This document shows positions 24,901 to 36,271 of a stretch of 64,000 bases of DNA, one piece after another. The number at the start of each line of letters is the position of its first letter. Position 1 is the stretch's first letter. A program made the position numbers and the translations under genes. The DNA is taken from assembly GCA_963573305.1 (NCBI GenBank), contig OY754338.1:48015531-48079530 (forward strand), read 5' to 3'. The notes under the pieces were generated by a model. That model saw only the letters and a program-made list of their open reading frames with translations, ran no database searches and was not told the origin of the DNA. Source of the DNA: Pyrrhosoma nymphula (lineage: Eukaryota > Arthropoda > Insecta > Odonata > Coenagrionidae).

Positions 24901-27900
24901 GAGCGTATTGTACTCCGGGAGACAAGTTTCCCAAAACCCAGACACCCTTAGTCTTGGGAGTGGAGTAAGAAAGCTGACAACCGGCAGCCGGCAGACGACG
25001 CTGGCTGGCAGATGAATGAGGGGTGAAGGGGTAGGGTTGGTATCAGGAGGGTAGGCAGAGAAGTTCTCCGGTAGTGGTTCAACAAGAAGAGTGTGTTGGA
25101 AGAAGAGAAAAGATGTAACCGAGGTGATGGAGGGAAGTGAATTTCGGGGACGGATATCGCTGGAATTGCGAGAATTGATATCGGTGAAGGAATGGGAGAT
25201 TTGTGGGGATGAGATTGGGTCGGAGGTACAAGCAGTGGTAAAATATGCTGGGAAATAGTGGACTGATTCACAGGAGAGGGATGAGGAGATAATTAGCAGT
25301 TATGAGAAACTATTTGATTTTTAATATCGTTTTTCTCTTTCATTGCTATAACTTTTTCATTTGGTGTCCCATTTATCAATACTTCTTATTTACAAGCTAC
25401 GTAGATGAACATTGTACACATTCATATGCGATATTTATTAGATGTGGAATCACCCCATGATTTATTTTTCCGCATGAATTAGTATCTCGTAGTAAACACG
25501 ACTTGATGGTATTAGTAATTACTAAGCCATAGTATACTGCATTTTAGCATGTTTGTCAACGTAGCTGTTTCCTAGTTTCTGGTTTATTCGTGCATTGCAC
25601 TTCTGACTGCTTTTTGGCCTTCATGCAGCGTCCAGCGTAGCGTTTGGGGTTTGACCTTGAATTCAGGCAAGTATTGCATGACTTGTGTGGAATCACACAG
25701 TACTACATAAACTAAGGATGACAGCGGTACTTTGAAGATGTACTTGTGAATTTGACGACTGCATTATAAATTCATCGTTTCAAATATTTTAATAAATCCG
25801 GGATTTGCACCAGGATCTCCCAATTGTCGGTCAAGTGTGCTAGCCCGTTTACATCTCAAAATCAAAATTATTTAGAGCAGAATTTCGGATAAGATTCATT
25901 CAAACAAGATGTTATCGGGCAAGGAGCATGCTTTCATATGAACGTGAAGTCTGAAGCGGAGTAAAAGAGCAAGCAATGGAAAATTGATGTTATCTAACGG
26001 AAAATCTGAAAAGTAGAATAAATAAACTTATTTGACAAATTTTGTGACACTATAACCTATTGAATTCAACAATGAAAGGAGAATTGAATTGGAAGAAGTA
26101 TAAAGGTAGAACATAAATGTTATAAATAAGGAAAATTTTGAATGACAGGAAGGTGAACGTGAAAAAACTATGTACTAACGAAGCGGTTGGCGGAAAGCAG
26201 AGTTGAGTGGAGTGCTGAAGCAAACAAATTTTCGGATTGATGACTGCTGACGAAATGGCCACGAATTGCAATCATTAAAATGCTTAATTTTTTCATGACC
26301 ATGGGAATGGTGATGTGTAATGATGAAATGAAAACTCTGCCATGAAAACCCACGTTTTCACGTTGGTGAATATTACGTTAACAATGTTCTTTATGTCTAT
26401 GCCATGCTGTTTGTGTTATAATCACTAATTGTTCTTGGAAAGTAGGAACTTTTTAACCACCAGCTTGTCAGTGACTCTTTACAAATCTCTTATTTTTTAA
26501 TTTCTATCAGTTACAGATATATAGCGCGGGGTCACAATAATATCATCGCCTGATCTGAAATTTTCAAGTAAAATGATAAGAGAAGTACTGGATTGATATT
26601 TCGGATCAGCAAAGATTGGCCATGAGAATTGGATATTCAACAATTAAACGAGTTACTGAAAATTAAAAAAAATAATATAAAAATAGTAGTAAAATGTGAG
26701 TGGAACATAGGATAACTTAAGTACAATTTGAGGTATTTATCTTCCTAATTTGTTTGCAAACAATGTGGGGAGGTGTGGATAGATTATGCAATAGGTGGGA
26801 ACAAGAAATATTTTTAACAGGTTAATTTTAGAAACTGGTTCAAAAGTGGTCCCGCGGAGAGACATTCACGGAATCAGACTAGGTTTTTGTGCTAAAAATA
26901 GATAGAAGCTTTGCTTTTATGACAGAAGAACGTATATACATACATTAGTCACATGCAATTTTTAAAATTCTCGAACAAAATCTTGAGGATTAGACCTGCA
27001 ATCTGCAATGATAAAATAACAATATGTAGGTCTTACAATTATGCTAAAAGAGTAGGTATATTTCGATTATGCAGTTGAATGGCAAATATAGTAGTATTCA
27101 TGTTTTTCAGAATGTTGCATTTTTTTTATTTTTGAACCTGAAAATTAGTCATGTGCACAAAGATAAGAAAAGAAATACTATAATGGATACAAATCGATTG
27201 ACATTTATCATGTTGAGGTAGGTGAAGGAGTTTTAAATTGATGTACTTCAATGGGTTTGCGGATGTTTTAAAAAAATATTCCTCCCAGTTTTTAATCTTC
27301 CAATGAATAATGACGAAATTATATTGTTTTCACCTAATGGTGATAATCACTCTTATAGTGCATACCGACCCATTTTAACGATTTGGGAAAAAAACTGTTG
27401 TAATTCTCATTTATGAAGCAAACAAATGTGACGATGGTAGTTATGAGGGGGTGGTATACTGTAGTAGAATGGCTCGTGGTAGTTCTCAACTACATGTGAA
27501 CGAAGGAGGAAATTAATCTACGTGTCTGAGAGACAAAATGCATGTCCTCTGCTCGGCACTATTCCTACGCATGTTGGAAACTTCTTCACTCTGGTGTATA
27601 CGTCGCCCATTGTTTGTGTGCAGCTAACTCAAGTTGTCGTTCGGAACCAGATGATGTTGATGCAAATGATACACTCTGTGGACACGCAAAATCCTTGCCT
27701 TGCCGAATAGAGTAAACTTTACTGCTTGCCGTCTTCGAGTCATAAAGAAGAAATTTTGTCTTTTAATTTTTAATGAAAAAGTACTATATTCCCCGAACTC
27801 TGCTACTCATGGAATATATTACCTATTGTAAAATACGTCACGTATGGTAAATTCTGAGAGAGTAGTATCTCAGAACTTGAAAAGTAATGCAGGAGTCCAT

Positions 27901-28400
27901 CGTGTTAGGAAGAAAATTATGACACCCGTTTCTTTTGGCAATAATTGAAATTATCGTATGAATTTCCTTGGAATTTATCGGAGATTTACCATCATGAGTG
28001 TTTGTATGAATGAGTGTGTAGACTTTGATATGCTTGCGTTAACTGGCTCTGCGCAAGGAAGTTAAAGTTTAAATCCCTAATTTTATCAATACTCTCCCTC
28101 TGGAGCGCACAGCCGTAATCTATCCCATGTAAAACAACTTATATTTTCAGGCAAATTCGAAACTCGAAAAGTAGTACGGGAAGGGGTTAATATTTTGATA
28201 TAATTAGAAAGATAAGTGATTTTCTTTAAAATGAGGTCAACTTCATCAAATTCTAGGTGAAGTGATTTTTCACTCAAACTGCCTTAGACCACTTTCCGCA
28301 CTTGGCTATTGGCCGTAGAAGTAGTTTGGTTCTCCTGCCTCCATCTCCTTCGCATGTACCCTACCTAATTTCTCTTCCCTTTGCTTTCACCCCCTCCGCT
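21950..28400. other. Long stretch without a supported gene
   Basis: Locally GC-rich and purine-rich tracts at about 22.0-22.4 kb and 24.95-25.3 kb create overlapping long ORFs, rich in Pro/Ser on one strand, that look compositional. The rest is AT-rich. No element ends recognised. Confidence 0.45.
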
Positions 28401-28419
28401 TCAACCCTCCCTCCTTGCC

Positions 28420-28960
28420 ATGCAGGTCTGCACCAGGTACTAGTGGAGCAGTTTTCGCGCGTTCCTCCGCATCATGTTCATGCTCGACAACAGTTTCTCC
28501 AGCCATCCCGCTGGCGTCTTCAGGTCTGAAGTGGCGATGTCTGATTTTTGTCCGTTTTATATAACTTGGTCTCTTAGGCAGGGATTTTGTTGAGTGACTC
28601 GTTGCTGGTCTCCTACATTTGCTTCTCCGATGGTTCTATGGTGGTATCTTTCCCTCGATAGAATCCTTGGTTTTCCGATGTCCAACTTGTGTCCGGGATC
28701 TGACCATACATGTTTCGTGACGGTGGATTGTTGAATTTGCTTATTCTCCGTAGCTCTTTCATGTTATTTTATCCTGCATTTGATGGATCTTTTCGTCTGC
28801 CCAATGTAGGAGTTTCCGCAGGAGCACCTTCGTATCAACTGTACCAGGAACGTTTGCGAGAGGTACACCCATATTGTAGTCGAAATCTATTTCTACAGCC
28901 TCATAGATGATTGTGACCTTAAATTCCCTTTGAAATTTTGCGGGTTCGGCACGTTCGGCA
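28420..28960 (-). mobile_element. Penelope-like element remnant: GIY-YIG endonuclease and 3' tail
   Basis: Minus-strand translation near 28775-28832 gives CSCGNSYIGQTKRSIKCR. This is the CxCG-x-YIGQT core of the GIY-YIG endonuclease that Penelope-like retroelements carry after the reverse transcriptase. Further on, STVTKHVWSDPGHKLD and PRILSRERYHHRT match the usual SAVAEH...GHxIDF...xxILxRExxxxxR region. The frame then decays. Closer to 28475-28530 a CTGAAGACGCCAGCGGGATGG-like tail fits a Penelope 3' end. The GVY half of the motif has degenerated. The RT domain is missing, so this is a dead 5'-truncated copy. Confidence 0.65.
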
Positions 28961-28964
28961 TTTC

Positions 28965-29835
28965 AGGCACGTCCATTTTCCAAAGTAGCAACCACGCATG
29001 GATGTGCTTGTGAAAGTAGAGATCTCGGTCGCGTTAATTGAATCGGGCTCCTTTGAATGTTCGTTTCCTTTTTTTTAATCTCGGTAATGGGATTGGCAAG
29101 TAAGCCTCGCTTCTAAATTATAAAATCACGTAACGATCCGATACAGTAATAAGTAATTGCAAACCCGTCTAGCCAATGGCGTATTAGGCAAAGAAGTCTG
29201 AGCTAATTTCAACGAGTGAAAAAATATCTTATTGAGGTGGGAAAAAGTTTATAAAGAGGAGAAAATGCTCAGTAGAAGAAAAGACAGTGCTAGGAGAGAG
29301 ACTCTTCGGTTCGAAAGGTCGAGATGAGGAAGTGGAAAGCAGAGACGGAAGACCAGGAAAAAAGTATGAGAGAAGGGACGCCGTTGAAAATAACTGACTT
29401 GGAGGAGGGGAAAATTAATTAAAAGACCTTTCGGCATGAAAAATTCCAGTCACAATGTAACCCTTCCCTTATGCCCCTTCTTTATTTAAGTAAAAGAAAA
29501 ACTTTTGCTTTCCGGATGAAAGAAGGGAGGCAAAAATCTTTTCGCAGAGCCATGCTTTTATATATTACAATATATTTTATCCTCAGAATCCTTGTCTCTC
29601 ACCGTTTTCCTTTAAGAAACTCTGGTTGTAAATAATCAACCTATTTATCTACCCAATTTGCTATTCGACCGTTTGAGAATAAAATAATACTACCTCTCAC
29701 ATATTTTTTTGCTCTAGCCATTTTTATCAATTCGTGAAATGAAAAACAACTGCTCCCTCTCCGACTTCAATCTTATAACTCCCTCTCCGACTTATAACTC
29801 TAATCCTCCTACTTGTGGCTATAACGCTTCTAGAC
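28965..29835. other. No gene seen
   Basis: A pyrimidine/purine-skewed stretch near 29250-29440 gives a Phe/Leu/Ser-rich ORF on the minus strand that looks compositional. Nothing else recognised. Confidence 0.4.
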
Positions 29836-29839
29836 ATGG

Positions 29840-30195
29840 GGTATCTAAATAGCATTTGTGGTTAACGTTGGAGGGCCAGGTTGGGAATAAGTTGGCTTTG
29901 AGGGAATGTGGAATGGATGCTCTGGTAATGGACATAAATGAAATGACTAGCCTCGTGAGGTTAGCCATGTTGAAATAATGTGTGGGTGTTGAATAACGCA
30001 ACATATCAATGATTGAGAATTTAAGTATGTGCAAGTTAGTGGTAGACCGAGAATGTCATGGGTGGATAAGGTGGACTCTTAAAATGAGGAATATTAGGAG
30101 TCTTGAAAACAGGAGATCGTATATGAAGCAATGCATGAATTTAATAGATGAGAGATTGGTATGCAGGGAAAGGGCATTATACAGAAAATAATTGA
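29840..30195 (+). mobile_element. LINE 3'-terminal coding remnant
   Basis: One frame reads GRPRMSWVDKVDS. Another reads SLENRRSYMKQCMNLIDERLVC. This is the GRPRxSWxDKV ... ENRRxYMKQCMxLxDAKxVC pattern seen at the extreme C-terminus of LINE ORFs. A related tail is visible at 49.7-49.9 kb on the other strand (SLKNRGAFMKQCVYVTDAKQV). Frames are broken and it is not functional. Confidence 0.5.
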
Positions 30196-30489
30196 AATAG
30201 AACGAGTGTTTAGGCCTAACTCTTATAACTAATCAATTTATTGTATTTTAATTAATCATGATTGCTAACATAAAGAACTTCTACGTTGTGAAGCCTGCAA
30301 CTGTCAAGTTTATCCTATAACTAAGCTCTTTTAACCATACCCACCCCGAATGAAACGACGTAATGGGTATATATGTATATGTGACTAAATTTCATGTTGC
30401 TTTCTGTTGTGGTCATGAATTGTGAAAGAGTAAAAAGAGTATTTCAAACCAAACGGTACTGATGTCCATATCTTTTTTTTTATTTGGGT

Positions 30490-30640
30490 AGCAGAATCTA
30501 CCATTATAATGTGAGAGCGTGATCATCTCTGGTAAAAGTAACTCACTTGTGTGAAATTTACTTATAGTGAAAAAAATCATTATCCGGGACTGGGATTCGA
30601 TCCCAGACCCCTCGATATTTCGCCGCAATTATTCACAGTG
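30490..30640 (-). mobile_element. tRNA-derived SINE copy, inverted
   Basis: Reverse-complemented, it shows a B-box GGGATCGAATCCCAGTC followed by a body with TTTTTTCACTATAAGT and ATTTCACACAAGTGAG. These words match the two plus-strand copies just downstream. With 30643-30805 it forms a head-to-head inverted pair sharing TATCGAGGGGTCTG. Confidence 0.6.
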
Positions 30641-30642
30641 GA

Positions 30643-30805
30643 AGAAGATGGCTGGGTAGCTTAACTGGTTAGAGTGCTATCGAGGGGTCTGACTTCGAAT
30701 CCCAGTCTGGGCTAATGCATGTTTTTACTGTGAATTTCACACAAGTCTGTGACCATCAGCGGATAACTCCGTTGAAGTTACTGCGCAGCCAGTTCTGCTA
30801 GTCGT
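30643..30805 (+). mobile_element. tRNA-derived SINE copy
   Basis: A-box-like GGGTAGCTTAACTGGTTAGAG and B-box-like ACTTCGAATCCCAGTC are followed by a shared body (ACTGTGAATTTCACACAAGT, then an AGCGGATAACTCCG region and TTACTGCGCAGCCAGTTC). The head resembles a tRNA but has no usable cloverleaf 3' end. No poly(A) tail was noted. Confidence 0.65.
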
Positions 30806-30954
30806 TGAATTTGTGCAAATACTTTTGTGTTTAAAGTTGGGCTCAACCTCGAGGACAGTGGCGCTAAGCGCACGTACACGGGTACTCCATGGCATTGTAT
30901 GCACTGTACCTATGAGAAAAACTCGGTCCTTAAAAGCCTCCATGATGTCATAGT

Positions 30955-31125
30955 GAAAGAGGATGCCTGGGTAGATTAACTGATTACATCATTCGGCGCG
31001 GTCTCGATAGGTCTGGGTACGAATCACAATCCATATAAATTGGTTTTCCACTGTGAATTTCATCAAATAGTATGATCTCTAGCGGACGACTGCGAGTTAC
31101 TGCGTGGTCAGTTCTTTGATTTTCT
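30955..31125 (+). mobile_element. tRNA-derived SINE copy, diverged
   Basis: This repeats the previous copy with substitutions: CTGGGTAGATTAACTGATTAC for the A-box, GGTACGAATCACAATCC for the B-box, and CACTGTGAATTTCATCAAAT and TTACTGCGTGGTCAGTTC in the body. It lies about 310 bp after the first plus-strand copy, and the bases just before the heads also match. The arrangement therefore looks like a tandem 310-bp unit rather than two independent insertions. Confidence 0.6.
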
Positions 31126-31444
31126 CTGGTAAATTTGTATGATGAAAATGTAATTATTCCGTAATCACTAATTTAGATGCTTTTCCGTTATTTTTAGTAG
31201 TCAGATATTATGGTAGGGAAAACGGGAGTATTTAAAATCATATTAGTAGTCTTTTCGATGCCATAGCTATACATAGCGACCGATGTATCTTCCTTATATT
31301 TCAATATTGGTTTTACTATTGGTGTTTGGACGGAATTGCTTCCAAGTTATCCATGAAATAGTTAGTCTAAGGTTTTCCCCATAGTTTAATCTACATATAA
31401 GCATTACGGATATTTTTTGTAGATTTTCGCAGCTCATTGTTTAT

Positions 31445-31622
31445 GGTATTCAGGCTTTTGATTCTGCAATTAATCATTTAGTATTAAGCAACAGTTTCGC
31501 CGTGCTATGCTGCCAGCTTCGTCGGGCTTTTAAGAACAACAATGGTCTTTTTTTTCAAAAAATAAATAAACAATTCCAGCAGTTGATGATTTTGAGAAGT
31601 AAAAACTTAATTTCGAACAAGT
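31445..31622 (+). repeat. Inverted repeat flanking the Penelope-like remnant (partner 32583-32751)
   Basis: This segment, starting GGTATTCAGGCTTTTG, is the near reverse complement of 32583-32751, which ends AAAGCCTGAATACC. A few small indels separate the arms. Penelope-like elements are known for terminal pseudo-LTRs in direct or inverted order, which this may be. Confidence 0.75.
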
Positions 31623-32088
31623 CTCTTCCAGGTATAAGGGACTTGTTCTTCTTATATAACTATCCTCTCTATTGATATTATTTGGTCTTTTATCTATTTC
31701 AATCGCCTCCCTCATGAGCCGTGGAAAGTAACTGCTTTCTTTGTGTAGTACTTTTGCAGTCTCGATGTCAATGGCGTAACCTTCCTCTAACGTAGTGTGC
31801 TCAGCCACGGCAGAGTGATACCAGTCTTTCATCCGGATTAAACGTTCATCTTCTTTTAATCGGCAACCAATTCCTATCTTGGTTTGCCACACACATGATC
31901 TTCCGCAACTGCAGAGAAGTTCGTATACACCCTCATACATTGTGGGTGGTAATGGATCTTTAGTCCCTCGAAGATGATCTCTGGAGTTAGTGTTGTATCG
32001 TGTGATAATATTATACTTTTTCATTATTCTACCTATGCGATCGGTCGTACCCGAAATGTAAGGCAGCATAACATATCCCAGAGGCTTA

Positions 32089-32518
32089 GGCCTACCATAC
32101 ACGTTCAGTTTGGTCTCAAGGTCTGGACTGTACAGTCCTGGACTGAAGGAAGAACTGACAGTGTGTGGCGATTTCTTGAGGCGGATCGTCGGCCGGACGG
32201 CCGTATGGGAAACCAATGAGGTCCGGCCTCAAGGTCGCTTGGCTTTGAGACGGAACTGTACGTGTATGTTGAATCCCGCAGTCCTAATCGCTAAGAACAT
32301 TTTTCCTAATCTCTAGAACACACACTGTCACTGCCATTGCCTCAATATCTTCAATAGTTGACATGTCGAGCACTAAACGTACACCTTCGAACAGAGCTAC
32401 CGCGTGACTGGGTTGCACATACGGTACGTGTGGGGGGAGAACACGGCTCCGGCCAAACTGCGCAGTTCCGGCCTCAAGGCCAGGCCTTGAGGCCGGGACG
32501 GTACGTGTATGGTAGGCC
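32089..32518. mobile_element. TTA-flanked MITE (Harbinger-type) inside the Penelope-like element
   Basis: The ends are inverted copies beginning GGCCTACCATACACGT, and TTA stands on both sides (32086-32088 and 32519-32521). That fits the 3-bp duplication of PIF/Harbinger elements. The 430-bp interior is GC-rich and holds palindromes, including 14-bp perfect arms at 32468-32481 and 32483-32496. It has no coding capacity. It interrupts Penelope coding sequence, so it is the younger insertion. Confidence 0.75.
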
Positions 32519-32759
32519 TTAGGCGTCTCCTTCTCTTTAGGTTTTTTTGAAGTCACTCTTTCAATTAAAATGTTACTAAATAACTTATTCGAAATTAAGT
32601 GTTTACTTCTCAAAATCTTCAACTGCTGGTATTGTTTATTTATTTTTTGGAAAAAGACCATTGTTGTTCTTAAAAGCCTGACGAAGCATAGCACGGCGAA
32701 ACTGTTGCTTAATACTAAATAATTAATCGCAGAACCAAAAGCCTGAATACCGTGGCAGA

Positions 32760-33910
32760 TATTGTATTGGTCTTCTTCATTATCAACTCTTTTTATGAAA
32801 TCAAGATTAGGATTAGACCTCCGTAACTTACTGCACATTCCATGTTGGGCCTTACTATCCATTAGAAAAGTTAACATTAAGATACAATGATTACATTGGC
32901 CTTGAGAAAATAACTAGGATTAGTATTCTCACCTGGATTTCTCAAAAACCGCTCAGGAGTGGGATTATGGTTCCTTCTTCCGTTTATCGCTGTCGTTATC
33001 AAAAAAAAGCTTACCACTTAAGAAAGGTTATTCTCACTATTGTCCTAAGAACTCACTCTATCCGTTAAAACTGGTGATTTAAACTAATTTTGAAGAATTA
33101 CGATCACGTATTCACTCTGATGAGCACAATTGGCAAATAACGATAACGCGAGCGGATTCGTTATGGAGACCCGTGATAACTCCCCCAGAGGTGTGTCTAT
33201 CCAGTTATACCATTAAGCTGGTGTAATTTGATACAAATTGTGACCACGTGTCTTACCATTGGTGTGTATTTTTTTAGCAATTATTATGGTTTTAAAGTCA
33301 AAGAAAGGTTCTATTGCAAGACGTGATCTATTGTTGAACTTGATTGCATAAATGGTTTAATTCTCAGCATGACCGTGGCACCCCATGAGTTTTCCTGGGA
33401 ACTTAATTTATTTCCCTTCTTCTTCATCTTGGGTGTAACTACTCCCTCTAATATATAGCCTCTTCGACGATTAACGCCTATCTTTTTCTACCTTATGCTA
33501 GCTCCTTCTAGTAAGTTATAGTCCTCATCTTTCTTCATCTAGTATTTAAAAAGTAAATTATTGCCTTCTCTATTTAAGGTTGTTGCACGACAACCTTAAC
33601 TAGAGAAGGCAGTACCTAAAGAAATGAGCCCGACCGACGTTTCTCCTGCAAGTGTTTTTCCTACAACTCTTCGAAGAATTCTTTATCTCCGAAGTCTGTA
33701 ATAATCTTCTAGTCTAGGATGTATCATGTCTCATATATGCTCATATATGTCATTATTGGTCTTATAATTTTTTATCTATTCTGCATTTTGTTTCTAGTCA
33801 TGTGTATTCATTGCTCCGAATTGTATTGTTGAGGCTCCTTACTGTCTTAGTTGCTCTAATGACTTGCTGTCATATCTCATTTTCAGTATCTCTTTAGTGT
33901 ATGCATAGGC
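32760..33910. other. No gene seen; one short hairpin
   Basis: Spacer with low-grade LINE-like traces on the minus strand near 33640-33900. A hairpin lies at 33562-33611: 22-bp arms with one mismatch (left TGCCTTCTCTATTTAAGG) around a 6-base loop. Confidence 0.45.
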
Positions 33911-34250
33911 ATGTACTATGGTTTCCATAAGTCTTAGTGCATCCACTTTGCTCCATTCTACACACCGTAGAATGGGGCATGGCCGGAAAGGTTTTAAAAA
34001 TTGGCACCACCTGCAGACTGCGTCTTTTGCTGGGCTAGCTTCACTTGTCGTGAGACGACCGTGGGGTATGGGTTACTGAACGAAAGAATCGACGGGGACG
34101 GAGTAAAACACGGGAGAGGAAAACGCCATCGGAATGCACCGAAGGTTATTCGCGCTCAAGCGGTTGCGACGCGACGATGAGGCCTCCGACTTGGGTGATT
34201 TTCGTTCTCGAAATTCACATTTGTGCTCAAGAGTGACCCACTCTGTAAAA

Positions 34251-34337
34251 GCGGCGCGGTAGCCGCGTGGTTAAGACTGCCTCGAAAGGCGTATTTAAAA
34301 CATTCCCGGGTTCGATACTCAGTGGTTGTCTTTTTTT
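34251..34337 (+). mobile_element. tRNA-Ser-like unit with T-run, left arm
   Basis: GCGGCGCGGTAGCCGCGTGG resembles the 5' half of a serine tRNA. An anticodon-like stem (GCCT-CGAA-AGGC) and a B-box CGGGTTCGATACTC follow. A T7 run at 34330-34336 could terminate RNA polymerase III. The acceptor stem is not restored at the 3' end, so it is a tRNA-derived sequence, not a working tRNA. Confidence 0.5.
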
Positions 34338-34901
34338 GCACTCAAGTAATTTCAATATGACTGTGAAAGTGAACCTCGAGTACAGTCTCATTACATCAAC
34401 GCACCCAGTAGGTACTGTTTATTATATTACAGCCATTCAATAATGATGCAGGAATACCTAATACCAAATTAGAATCCTTGAATCCTTATTTCTCCTTAAG
34501 CTAATCTATTCACAGTGAATAAATACTTACACGTCTCACTAGCTGAATAGTTTTGGTCTAACATTGAGTATGGCAAAATCTCCCGAAAGGTAAAACCCCT
34601 ATGCTCGAAACAAATCTGTCGATTTCGACCACCAGGATATCAAGTCACATTCTAGGTTTGATATTTTGGTGATCCGCGAGTGATACGTATTCACGAAATG
34701 TCTTAGATAGGCCTCTTATTCAAACTCCTAGGGCTCAAAGAAATAATATGCTGTGAAAAACAGTATTGATGAAATAGAAGGAGGGTTTGTCAGTAAGTGG
34801 GTGTACGAGCGAAAGTAAATCATACGGCTCGGGCCGAAAAAAGTATCCAGTTATTTATTTACCGTAGTCTTCTGACGATTATTGTGTTCTGGACATATAT
34901 T

Positions 34902-35213
34902 GCGAAGCGTAGCCAGGGGGGAACAGTGGGGGCAAATGCCCCCCCCCCCCCGTTCCCTATGTTCTGCCACCCAATGTATGTGAATGTTTCCGCTCTAAAG
35001 TCCCAAATACGTGCCTGAATCAATTTCATAACTTCATTATCAACAATAAATTCTACAAGGTCTACAAGTTTGGATTGTATATTACGAGAAAAATAATATA
35101 GTACAAGTATGTAACAGTATGTTTAATAAACTGATGAATATATGAGTCGGAGCCCCCTAACCCCCCCCCCCCTCCCCGGTGCACCCTAGACACGAAACCC
35201 TGCTACGCCACTG
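34902..35213. mobile_element. hAT-type MITE nested in the left arm
   Basis: The right end, reverse-complemented, starts CAGTGGCGTAGCAGGG. The left end reads GCGAAGCGTAGCCAGGG, with its first bases mutated. Flanking octamers CATATATT (34894-34901) and GATATATT (35214-35221) match at 7 of 8. The interior holds long C runs. It is 312 bp and non-coding. Confidence 0.7.
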
Positions 35214-35639
35214 GATATATTATTTTTAAATGTCATTGGATGCGGCATAGTTTTTCGAAAACCCGAGTCACCTTTCTCTGTTAACTCCTTATCGGGTAAC
35301 TTCTGGGAGGTATGCATATCTGGGCGGGGAAAGGATAAGAGAATTTAGAAAGGGAATTGTTAATCCTTGCTTCTTTCCTGTCGTTGACACTATTTATTCA
35401 ATAGTCAGATCACCAGACTAGCTTCCAAAGTTCATATTTTCTTCATTTCTTCGGAAATGAGTGGATGTTATTAGTGAAATTATCATGATCTGCAAAATAA
35501 CACGGCAAAAATATTTACGCTGTCAAAATTCTATCCATTGTTTATTAGCCGCAACGGATTGTGATTCGTCTTCTTTTCTCTATGCAGCCGCAAGGAAAGG
35601 GGTGAAAAAATAAACACATTAAATTCTTTCAATTCTTTC

Positions 35640-35824
35640 ACAGTTCTGGCCGTATGTATAGGGCAGTTGTCCTGTACAAAATTTGTTTCCCCGTCCGGAG
35701 CAACCTCTTTAGAGTACGGTATAAGATTTTCTTCTAAGATGTTAACGTACTCTAGTGCGTTCATTCGATTAGACGTCTTCACTAATGGTCCAGGACCAGA
35801 TGCTGTCATTGCCCCCGCCCCCAT
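35640..35824 (-). pseudogene. Tc1/mariner-type DDE transposase fragment in the palindrome loop
   Basis: About 60 codons on the minus strand read GPGPLV, then a MNALEYVNILEENL block, then VAPDGETNFVQDNCPIHTA. This is the central DDE_3-type region around the second catalytic Asp (QDNxPxHTA). The first Asp region, the third acidic residue and the N-terminal HTH are absent. At the C-terminal side the frame runs into arm sequence (KELKEFNVF), which is also present in the opposite arm, so the transposase is truncated exactly at the arm boundary. It cannot encode an active enzyme. Confidence 0.75.
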
Positions 35825-36271
35825 TGGGGTGACGGAACAAAATATTAAACAATTGAAAGAATTTAATGTGTTTATTTTTTCACCCCTTTCCTTGCGGCTG
35901 CATAGAGAAAAGAAGACGAATCACAATCCGTTGCGGCTAATAAACAATGGATAGAATTTTGACAGCGTAAATATTTTTGCCGTGTTATTTTGCAGATCAT
36001 GATAATTTCACTAATAACATCCACTCATTTCCGAAGAAATGAAGAAAATATGAACTTTGGAAGCTAGTCTGGTGATCTGACTATTGAATAAATAGTGTCA
36101 ACGACAGGAAAGAAGCAAGGATTAACAATTCCCTTTCTAAATTCTCTTATCCTTTCCCCGCCCAGATATGCATACCTCCCAGAAGTTACCCGATAAGGAG
36201 TTAACAGAGAAAGGTGACTCGGGTTTTCGAAAAACTATGCCGCATCCAATGACATTTAAAAATAATATATC

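Larger units (their letters stand above)
31445..32751 (-). mobile_element. Penelope-like element remnant, interrupted by a MITE
   Basis: The minus-strand ORF 32216-31530 carries the end of a Penelope-like polyprotein. In order it has LPYISGTTDRIGRIMKKYNI, a GVYELLCSCG block, a degraded YIG position (CVWQT), HSAVAEHT, and REAIEIDKRPNNINREDSY. The second Tyr of GIY-YIG is gone, so the endonuclease should be inactive. The element's own coding resumes upstream beyond 32519 (KKPKEKETPK), where a 430-bp MITE splits it. Most of the reverse transcriptase is missing. Inverted copies of about 170 bp (31445-31622 and 32583-32751) flank it. Confidence 0.75.
33916..35634 (+). repeat. Left arm of the giant inverted repeat
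   Basis: This arm pairs with 35851-37570 at mirrored positions whose coordinates sum to about 71486 throughout. Landmarks from the outside in: TIR start, GC-rich stretch with a tRNA-like unit, hAT-type MITE, then AT-rich sequence ending ATTCTTTCAATT at the loop. Confidence 0.9.

Noticed and set aside
24948..25271. 107-codon Pro/Ser-rich minus-strand ORF
   Set aside because: It lies opposite a purine-rich tract whose composition alone suppresses stops on that strand.
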